Shown one piece after another: positions 58,046-64,000 of a DNA stretch of 64,000 bases. Origin of the DNA: CAYQJL01 sp964612295 (GTDB taxonomy: Bacteria > Eisenbacteria > RBG-16-71-46 > CAIMUX01 > WJJG01); assembly GCA_964612295.1 (NCBI GenBank), contig CAZTDY010000014.1, positions 4,870 to 68,869 of the forward strand, read 5' to 3'. The notes under the pieces were generated by a model. It did no database searches. It was given only the letters and a program-made list of their open reading frames with translations, and was not told the DNA's origin. The stretch's first letter is position 1; every line of letters starts with the position of its first letter. The translations under genes and the position numbers were made by a program.

Positions 58046-60153
58046 TGCCGGTGGTCTCGATCCTGATCGTCCACTTCCGTACGCCTGAACTTCTGGAGAC
58101 CTGCCTGGGCCACATCGCCGCGGCCGGAATCAAGGTGCCTTCCGAGACCATCGTGGTCGACAATGCCCCTTTGGACGACGCGGCGGCGCACATCTGCGAA
58201 CGATTCGGCGCGCGCTACATTCTCAATCGGGAGAACATCGGCTACGGCCGCGCGGTCAACCAGGGCATGGACGCGGCCCAGGGGACCTACTTCCTGATCC
58301 TCAATCCGGACGTCGAAGTTCGTTCCGGGAGCGTCGAGGCCTTGGCGGCGCATTTGGATGAGCATCCCGGGGCCGGATTGGTGGGGCCCAAACTCTTCAG
58401 CCCGGACGGATCGCTGCAATATTCGGCCCGCACCTTCTACACGCTGAAGACGGTGCTCCTGCGGCGCACGTTCCTGGGGCGCGTGTTCCCCAACTCGCCG
58501 ACCTTGCGCGAGCATCTCATGCTCGATTGGGATCACAACGATGTGCGCGAGGTGGACTGGATGTTGGGCGGGGCCCTCCTGGTCCGCCGAGAAGCGGTGG
58601 ACGACGTGGGCGGCATGGACGAGCGCTTCTTCCTCTACTTCGAGGACGTCGATTGGTGTAATCGAATGAAGCGCCGGGGCTGGCAGGTCGTCTACGTGTC
58701 CCACGCGGAAATGGTCCATGCTCACCAGCGCGCCAGCGCGCGCGGTTTCTTGAGTCCCGGCAAACGGATGCACATCGAATCCGCGTTGCGTTTCTACGAG
58801 AAGTGGAGCCTCGTCCTCTACCTGTGGAAGAAGAAGTCGACCGAGCTGCGGGCCACCGGGACGGTGCTGACCGACATCCTGGTGCTGTCGATCGCCTTTC
58901 TGGCCGCCTACTTCACGCGGTTCCTCCTGGGCACCTGGATTCCGGGATGGTCGGCCGCCAAGCCAGTCTTCGCGCTCAAAGTCTACGCGCGGTTCATTCC
59001 CTTTGCGGATCTGGTCGCGATCGGGACGTTCTATTTCCTGGGGCTCTACCGGGGTGAGGTGTGGCGGGACCGCTGGCGGGAGTTCCTGCAGCTCCTGAAA
59101 GGGATCTCCATCGTGTCGGTGGTCGTCATGGCCTCGACGTTTCTCTTCACGACCCGGCCGCTCTCGAGGTTCACGATTCTCCTGTTCTTCCCCTACAGCC
59201 TGATTCTGCTGGTGCTGGCCCGGGAGCTGTTGCGGCGACTGGTGCGCGAGGTCCGCGGCCGGAAACTCCATCTGAGACGTTTGGCGGTGTTTGCCTCGCA
59301 ACCGAGGATCGAGCAGCTCAAGGGTCGCTTCGCCGAGCATGGAACCTTCGGCTACGAGCCCCTGTACCTGGCACACGATGATGAAACTCGCCATGTGCGC
59401 GACAAAGCTGCAGATCCGGTGGAAAGGCGCCTGCGCTTCGTCGAGAACGAGCGCATTGCCGAAATCGCCGTCTTCGACGGGGTGGAGGATCGCCGGTTGA
59501 TCGACGATCTCATGCCCTCGCTGCTGGCCTCCGGTGTGCCGGTCATCTATGTCCCGCGGGGGGAGACGTTCCTGTTGGAAGCTCATCGCATCGGCGACTT
59601 CATGGGCTTCGGGGCGGTTTCGATGGGTGGGCGCTCCCAGGTGGTGGGGCATTGGCTGAAACGTGCCCTGGATACGATCGCGGCCCTCGTGTTGCTTCTG
59701 CTGGGGCTGCCGTTCCATCTGGCGCAGCTCCTGGCCGCGGGACCCGGTTGCGTGGTGACGCGGCCCTTCATCGGCCGGCGAGGGCAGCGGCTTTCGGTGC
59801 GCACCTACCGTTCATCTGAAGGACCCGCCGCCCGGATTCCGGGTCTGAAGAACTACCCGGCCTTGACCGGGGTGCTTTCCGGGGCCTTGAGCTTCGTGGG
59901 GATTGCACCCCTGACCCCTGAGCAGTGGGAGGCCGCTGATCGAGCGTATCGGCACAACCCTCCGGATGCTCCGGTCGGAATCGTCACCGAGTTGGCGAAG
60001 GCGCCCTTTGGCGAGGTGGCGGGGGTCGCCCACGAGGGACAGATCCCGGCCTACAACCGGCGTTATGTCACCGGATGGAGCCTGTCGGAAGATCTTCGCA
60101 TTCTGCTCAAGGCGGTCTACCGGGCCAAGGGCAAGGAAAGGGACGAGGAATGA
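58045..60153 (+). CDS. GT2 glycosyltransferase fused to a degenerate polyprenyl-phosphate glycosylphosphotransferase-like module
   Basis: The 702-residue protein has an N-terminal rhamnosyltransferase-like GT2 (residues 1 to about 270; VSILIVHFRTPE, LNPDVEV, GGMDERFFLYFEDVDWC). Four transmembrane helices (about 275-400) and a Rossmann-like segment (RRLAVFASQPRIEQ) follow. The last part resembles the membrane and catalytic part of WbaP-type enzymes, with LKRALDTIAALVLLLLGLPF and the ending GWSLSEDLRILLKAVYRA. The usual D-E-L-P-Q catalytic stretch is missing; ARIPGLKNYPALTGVL stands in its place, so phosphosugar transfer is doubtful. Both ends overlap neighbours by 1 and 4 bases. Confidence 0.85.
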   Translation: MPVVSILIVHFRTPELLETCLGHIAAAGIKVPSETIVVDNAPLDDAAAHICERFGARYILNRENIGYGRAVNQGMDAAQGTYFLILNPDVEVRSGSVEALAAHLDEHPGAGLVGPKLFSPDGSLQYSARTFYTLKTVLLRRTFLGRVFPNSPTLREHLMLDWDHNDVREVDWMLGGALLVRREAVDDVGGMDERFFLYFEDVDWCNRMKRRGWQVVYVSHAEMVHAHQRASARGFLSPGKRMHIESALRFYEKWSLVLYLWKKKSTELRATGTVLTDILVLSIAFLAAYFTRFLLGTWIPGWSAAKPVFALKVYARFIPFADLVAIGTFYFLGLYRGEVWRDRWREFLQLLKGISIVSVVVMASTFLFTTRPLSRFTILLFFPYSLILLVLARELLRRLVREVRGRKLHLRRLAVFASQPRIEQLKGRFAEHGTFGYEPLYLAHDDETRHVRDKAADPVERRLRFVENERIAEIAVFDGVEDRRLIDDLMPSLLASGVPVIYVPRGETFLLEAHRIGDFMGFGAVSMGGRSQVVGHWLKRALDTIAALVLLLLGLPFHLAQLLAAGPGCVVTRPFIGRRGQRLSVRTYRSSEGPAARIPGLKNYPALTGVLSGALSFVGIAPLTPEQWEAADRAYRHNPPDAPVGIVTELAKAPFGEVAGVAHEGQIPAYNRRYVTGWSLSEDLRILLKAVYRAKGKERDEE

Positions 60154-62492
60154 AAACCCTCACGCGCGGGATACTGATTGGCTTGTCTGTCCTCTGCACG
60201 GCGGGGGCCAGCCGGGGCATCGAGGGTGACTGGACCACCTACGTGAATACCAACGATATTCGCGGGCTGGCGGCGGATTCAGACGGGATCTGGTGCGCCA
60301 CCGGTGGTGGGGCCCTGCACTACGATGTGGGGGACGGGCGCTTCCGGCTGATCTCGCGCAGCGCCGAAGGGCTTTCGAGCGACTCGCTCACCGCGGTCAT
60401 TGCCACGCCCGACGGGCGACTGGCATTCGGCACCGGGCAGGTCGGGGTGGCGTTCTACGACCCGGACTTGGGGTTCTGGTATGAGGAAACCTCCCTCACC
60501 TGGCCGCTGGGCTCCGACGAAATCCTCTCGATGCGCCAAGCCGACCCCTGGCAGATCATCGGTTCGAAAGGCGGCTTCGTGGCGCGACGGGACGGCGAGG
60601 TCAAACGCGTTTGCCAGCAGGGGCTCGATGTCTGCGGCCTGCCCGGCTGGGATGTCCAGGCCGGCCTCTATCACGACGGCTACCTCTGGTTCGGCACGAC
60701 GGCCAGCGCTGAGGCGGTCGGCGGGGTGGGGCGCCTGAACTTCGACAACGCCGGCGGTCCGCTGGGGGTTTGGGACACGCTCAACACCGGGCTTCCGGAC
60801 AACAGCGTGACCGACTTCGCTCTGTGGGAAGGCGAGCTCTTCTGTGCGGCGGGGAGCGGCATCGTGGCCTGGGACGGCGAGCTGTGGGTCACGCGCCGGC
60901 AGGGCATTCCGGCCGGGACCACCGTGACCGATCTGCTGGCCGGCGAGAATGATCTCTATGCCGGCGTCTCGGGCACCGACTTCCTGGGCGGCGTCTATCG
61001 CTGGGACGGCGATGCACAGAGCTGGTCGATGGTCGGGGACTTCGGTTTCAAAGAGGTCTATGTGCGTTGCCTGCTCGAGGCCCATGGGACGCTGTGGGCG
61101 GGCACCAGCGTCCAGTACAGCGGCAAGAACTTCCTGCGTTCAACGGAGGAAGGCCTCTGGGAGTTGGTGGGGGATAGCTGGTCTCAGCACCGCTACGACA
61201 GTCCGCATTTCGTCTCCTACCACTGGGCGATCTCCGCGGATCCGGACGGACGGATCTACGCCGCGGCCGCCATGCCGGGGCGCTGGCACATCGCCCGGTT
61301 CGATCCCCAGGCGAGTCAGCGCTGGGAGATCTTCACCTCCTCGAACACCGACATGACCAACGCCTGGGCGCAGGACATCCGGATCGGCGGCGACCGGGCC
61401 TGGATTGGCCGCTGCTGTTGCGGAGCGGGCCAGAATTGCTACCTCGACGTCTGGAATCCGCAGACCGGCGAGGTCGAAACCCATCAGGATCTCTTCAATA
61501 TCTGGGACTCTGCCGAGGACCAGTGGGGCAACTTCTGGTTCGGCTCCTACCACGAAACGGCCGACGACCACCCGGAGGCCGTCCGGGGTCTGTTCCATTG
61601 GCGCTTCGATGGTGAGTCGGAGGACATCGTTCAGTACACGATCGAATCGACCGGCAATGAAATGCGCTCGAATGCCGTATCCGCGCTGACGGCCGAGGAC
61701 GAGAGTGTCTGGATCGGTTATGCGGGCCACGGGCTCTCACGCCTGCGGCTCGCGAATGACGGGCAGGGGCCCCGGGCCTTCGACCCCTGGACCCACTACG
61801 ACGCCAACGATCAGAACAGCCAGCTCATCGGAAACCAGATCAGGGCCCTCGCCTCGCGCTCGGGCCAGGTCTGGATCGGCACGGATAACGGACTCTCGAT
61901 TTGGGAGTCCGGCCTGTGGACGAGCCTGACCGAAAGCTCCGGCTTGCCTGGCAACCAGATCGTCGCGATTGCCTTGACCGACGATGGCGCGGCCTGGGCG
62001 GGCATCAGCGGGGAAGGGGTCACGCGTATTTCTCAGGATGAGTTCGGGGCCTACGAGTTCGAGACCTTTACCGAACCGGACGTGGTCAATCGTTACCCCG
62101 CCGACCTCACGCCGGGCGCACAGGGCAATGACCTGTGGGTTGCGACGCAGTGGGGCATCAGTCACTTCGTGCCGCGCAGTTCGCTGGCCGCCGAGCCTCA
62201 AGAGGGGCTCCCCATCTACCCCAATCCGTTCAATCCCGAGTGCGGACAGGCGGCGGCGTTCGTCAAACTGCCGGGGCAGGTGAACCACGGGGTGGTGGTG
62301 GACACGAACGGCCGCGTCATGGCCACCCTGGATCGCATTGGGGACCAGGAGCCCTTCACCTTCTGGGATGGCCGGGATCTGGACGGTGAGATTGTCGCTC
62401 CAGGACTCTACCTCGTTCGGGTCGCCACGCCGCAGGGCTGGCTCACCGGGCAGGTGGCCGTGATCGATCTCCCCTGCGATGCGGGGTACTAA
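60150..62492 (+). CDS. exported beta-propeller protein with C-terminal sorting-type domain (PorZ-like layout)
   Basis: The 780 residues start with a signal peptide (GILIGLSVLCTAGASRG). Many two-component-regulator-type propeller blades follow, with repeats such as VWIGTDNGLSIWESGLWTSL and LWAGTSVQYSGKN. The end is a FlgD/type IX-like domain (YPNPFNPECG, DLDGEIVAPGLYLVRVA). PorZ of the type IX system has the same propeller-plus-domain layout, but many unrelated exported proteins do too. A cysteine cluster (GRCCCGAGQNC, near 61410) is unusual. The ATG overlaps the preceding stop by four bases, so it is translated with the glycan genes. Confidence 0.85.
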   Translation: MKTLTRGILIGLSVLCTAGASRGIEGDWTTYVNTNDIRGLAADSDGIWCATGGGALHYDVGDGRFRLISRSAEGLSSDSLTAVIATPDGRLAFGTGQVGVAFYDPDLGFWYEETSLTWPLGSDEILSMRQADPWQIIGSKGGFVARRDGEVKRVCQQGLDVCGLPGWDVQAGLYHDGYLWFGTTASAEAVGGVGRLNFDNAGGPLGVWDTLNTGLPDNSVTDFALWEGELFCAAGSGIVAWDGELWVTRRQGIPAGTTVTDLLAGENDLYAGVSGTDFLGGVYRWDGDAQSWSMVGDFGFKEVYVRCLLEAHGTLWAGTSVQYSGKNFLRSTEEGLWELVGDSWSQHRYDSPHFVSYHWAISADPDGRIYAAAAMPGRWHIARFDPQASQRWEIFTSSNTDMTNAWAQDIRIGGDRAWIGRCCCGAGQNCYLDVWNPQTGEVETHQDLFNIWDSAEDQWGNFWFGSYHETADDHPEAVRGLFHWRFDGESEDIVQYTIESTGNEMRSNAVSALTAEDESVWIGYAGHGLSRLRLANDGQGPRAFDPWTHYDANDQNSQLIGNQIRALASRSGQVWIGTDNGLSIWESGLWTSLTESSGLPGNQIVAIALTDDGAAWAGISGEGVTRISQDEFGAYEFETFTEPDVVNRYPADLTPGAQGNDLWVATQWGISHFVPRSSLAAEPQEGLPIYPNPFNPECGQAAAFVKLPGQVNHGVVVDTNGRVMATLDRIGDQEPFTFWDGRDLDGEIVAPGLYLVRVATPQGWLTGQVAVIDLPCDAGY

Positions 62493-62507
62493 TCCGGGAG
62501 GCTATCT

Positions 62508-63857
62508 TTGGCCGAGCGTCGCCGGGTTCTGATCGTTGCCTACTTCTTCCCCCCTTTGGGTGGGGCGGGAGTCCAGCGGTCACTCAAACTGGCCAAGTAT
62601 CTGCCCGAGATGGGGTGGGAGCCGACGATCCTCACGGTGCGCTCCCGCGATTACTGGATGGCGGACGATTCCCTCGCTGATGAATTGGGCCGGGGCGCCC
62701 GCATCCTTCGCACCCGATCTTTGACCGGACTCTCTCTCCTGCGGCGCTTGGCCCCGTCCCAAGCCGGGGCGGCGGATCGTCCCCGCCGGGAAGGTGGCCG
62801 CCTCGGTTTCCTGCGCCTCGCAGCATCCTGGGTTTTCGTGCCGGACTCCTACGTTGGCTGGGTGCCTTTCGCGAAGTATGCCGCCGGGCGGTTGCTCTCG
62901 CGGCAGCCGTTCGATCTCATCTACACGACCTCTTCTCCCGACAGCGCGCATTTGATCGGGCGCTCACTGGCCAGACGTTTCAGACTGCCCTGGGTGAGCG
63001 ACTTTCGCGACCCCTGGACGAGGCGCATCTCCTACCGTCCTCCAACGCCCCTTCATCACAGGTGGCACCGTCGCCTCGAGCGGAGCGTGTTGGAGGAAGC
63101 CTCGCTCATTACCGTCACAGCCGAGGCAACCCGGCAGGACTACCTGCGGCTCTACCCCGAGCTACCCCCTGAGAAGATCACGGTGATCACCAATGGTTAC
63201 GACGAAGCGGACTTTGCGAATCTCCAGTCCGCTGGACTCGGCGCAGCGGACTCGGCCCATCTTCAGTCCGCTGGACGTCCCAGCGACAACATGAGCATCC
63301 TGCACGCTGGTCAACTCAACCCTCAGCGCCCGGCCAGGCCCTTCCTCGAAGGGCTGTCGCTCTTCTTCGAGCAGCGGCCTGAGGCGCGGCAGAAGGTGCG
63401 GGTGAGATTCGTCGGCCCATCCTACCAGCATGATCACGACGATGCCGCGCGCTTGGGGCTTTCCGAGGTGGTCCGGTTCGAACCTGCGCTGCCTCACCGG
63501 GAAGTGGTCGCGGAGCTGTGCCGTAGCCACCTTCTTCTTCTCATGGAGGAAGATAGTGCCCGCGGCGGACTCATCCTGCCTGGAAAAGTGTTCGAGTACC
63601 TTCGCTCAGGCCGCCCCATCCTGGGGCTCCTGCCGCGGGGGGCTGCCTGGGACTTACTCGAGCAGCACCGGGCCGGCACCTGCTGCCGGACGGAGGACCG
63701 AGCCGCCGTCGCCGCCGCCCTGGCCAGCTACTTCGAAGCGTTCGAGGGGGAGGGCGTGCCAGCCACCGGTCTGAGCGCGGATGAACTCGATGCCTACGAG
63801 CGCCGGGCACTGGCCCGGAAGATGGCCGGACACTTCGACCGGCTCGCTGCGCCCTAG
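62508..63857 (+). CDS. GT4-like glycosyltransferase with an internal 13-residue tandem repeat
   Basis: This 449-residue GT-B protein has LIVAYFFPPLGGAGVQRSLKL, PWVSDFRDPWTRR, TVTAEATRQDY and LPGKVFEYLRSGRPILGLLP, as in glycosyltransferases of capsule and O-antigen loci. The TTG start at 62508 is supported by GGGAGG 6 nt upstream and by the family beginning. Between the two lobes lies a 39-nt tandem repeat (ADFANLQSAGLGA / ADSAHLQSAGRPS) built on the palindrome arms AGCGGACT and AGTCCGCT; it looks inserted in frame. Substrate unknown. Confidence 0.88.
   Translation: MAERRRVLIVAYFFPPLGGAGVQRSLKLAKYLPEMGWEPTILTVRSRDYWMADDSLADELGRGARILRTRSLTGLSLLRRLAPSQAGAADRPRREGGRLGFLRLAASWVFVPDSYVGWVPFAKYAAGRLLSRQPFDLIYTTSSPDSAHLIGRSLARRFRLPWVSDFRDPWTRRISYRPPTPLHHRWHRRLERSVLEEASLITVTAEATRQDYLRLYPELPPEKITVITNGYDEADFANLQSAGLGAADSAHLQSAGRPSDNMSILHAGQLNPQRPARPFLEGLSLFFEQRPEARQKVRVRFVGPSYQHDHDDAARLGLSEVVRFEPALPHREVVAELCRSHLLLLMEEDSARGGLILPGKVFEYLRSGRPILGLLPRGAAWDLLEQHRAGTCCRTEDRAAVAAALASYFEAFEGEGVPATGLSADELDAYERRALARKMAGHFDRLAAP
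63206..63272 (+). repeat. two in-frame copies of the AGCGGACT...AGTCCGCT palindrome inside a coding gene
   Basis: AGCGGACT at 63206-63213 and 63245-63252 pairs with AGTCCGCT at 63226-63233 and 63265-63272, each with a 12-nt loop. The period is 39 nt, exactly 13 codons, so the reading frame is kept. The intergenic copy is at 25129-25147. Confidence 0.75.
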
Positions 63858-64000
63858 ATCGAGGAGGCCGAGTCTCCGTTGACGGTGACCGTGTGTGTCC
63901 GGGAGTTCTCCAATCTGAGTCTTAGCCTCAGAACGACGAATTACACACAGGCATCATTTAGGCATGGCGTCCGCAAGTAGAAGTGAACTGGGGTGGTTCT
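63858..64000. other. end of window, no gene seen
   Basis: No coding frame or terminator is evident in these 143 bases. A TTGACG box (63879-63884) has no fitting -10. The window ends before the next gene can be judged. Confidence 0.5.

Noticed and set aside
63206..63272. CRISPR-like repeat in the last glycosyltransferase gene
   Set aside because: Only two units, period 39 nt with no spacers, in frame within a coding gene; no cas genes nearby.
63879..63907. TTGACG near the window end as a promoter
   Set aside because: No -10-like hexamer 15-19 nt downstream.

Overview
This is a GC-rich bacterial chromosome segment with dense, mostly plus-strand genes. Several things point to a diderm, high-GC member of the FCB-like phyla (Gemmatimonadota, Eisenbacteria, Latescibacterota and relatives). 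They are two exported proteins ending in a type IX-sorting/FlgD-like C-terminal domain, a PorV-like barrel, and a DUF2723 membrane glycosyltransferase. The phylum cannot be fixed from this window. Neither tRNA gene encodes its CCA end.

Layout. Positions 1-10065 are a translation and RNA-maintenance block: rsmB (5' end outside the window), a PASTA membrane protein, rpe, ffh, then rpsP-khpA-rimM-trmD-rplS-rnhB and a yraN-like gene. A minus-strand chemoreceptor with a C-terminal PilZ domain sits between rnhB and yraN and is split by a frameshift. Positions 10203-18822 are a propionyl-CoA/methylmalonyl-CoA and acyl-CoA oxidation region. It has meaB, a separate B12-binding mutase subunit and two acyl-CoA dehydrogenases on plus; pccB, the mutase catalytic subunit and methylmalonyl-CoA epimerase on minus; and a divergent enoyl-CoA hydratase. 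Positions 18833-26856 hold tRNA-Leu(UAG), the proteostasis cluster tig-clpP-clpX-lon, purA and tRNA-Lys(UUU).

Positions 26857-44854 are the most unusual part. A candidate promoter and a leader of about 400 nt precede one 15.4-kb gene for a secreted, very acidic 5139-residue protein made of many Ig-like modules with Ca-binding-type loops and a C-terminal sorting-type domain. A hairpin follows it, then a gene fusing a PorV-like outer-membrane barrel, thrombospondin type 3 repeats and an OmpA peptidoglycan-binding domain. I infer that the pair is a surface fibre or coat and its outer-membrane partner.

Positions 44905-49682 hold a small membrane protein gene and a riboflavin operon (ribD-ribE-ribBA-ribH, then nusB) behind an FMN riboswitch and transcription terminator. 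Positions 49743-63857 are a tightly overlapping glycan cluster: a methyltransferase, two GT4 enzymes, a DUF2723 GT-C enzyme with TPRs, a UDP-glucuronate epimerase-like enzyme, a UDP-xylose synthase, two polyprenyl-phosphate sugar synthase-like GT2 enzymes, a GT2 fused to a degenerate phosphoglycosyltransferase, and a PorZ-like propeller protein with the same type of C-terminal domain as the giant protein. This could build and attach glycans on exported proteins, which would link it to the giant protein upstream; that link is inference.

No CRISPR array, insertion sequence, phage gene or rRNA was seen.
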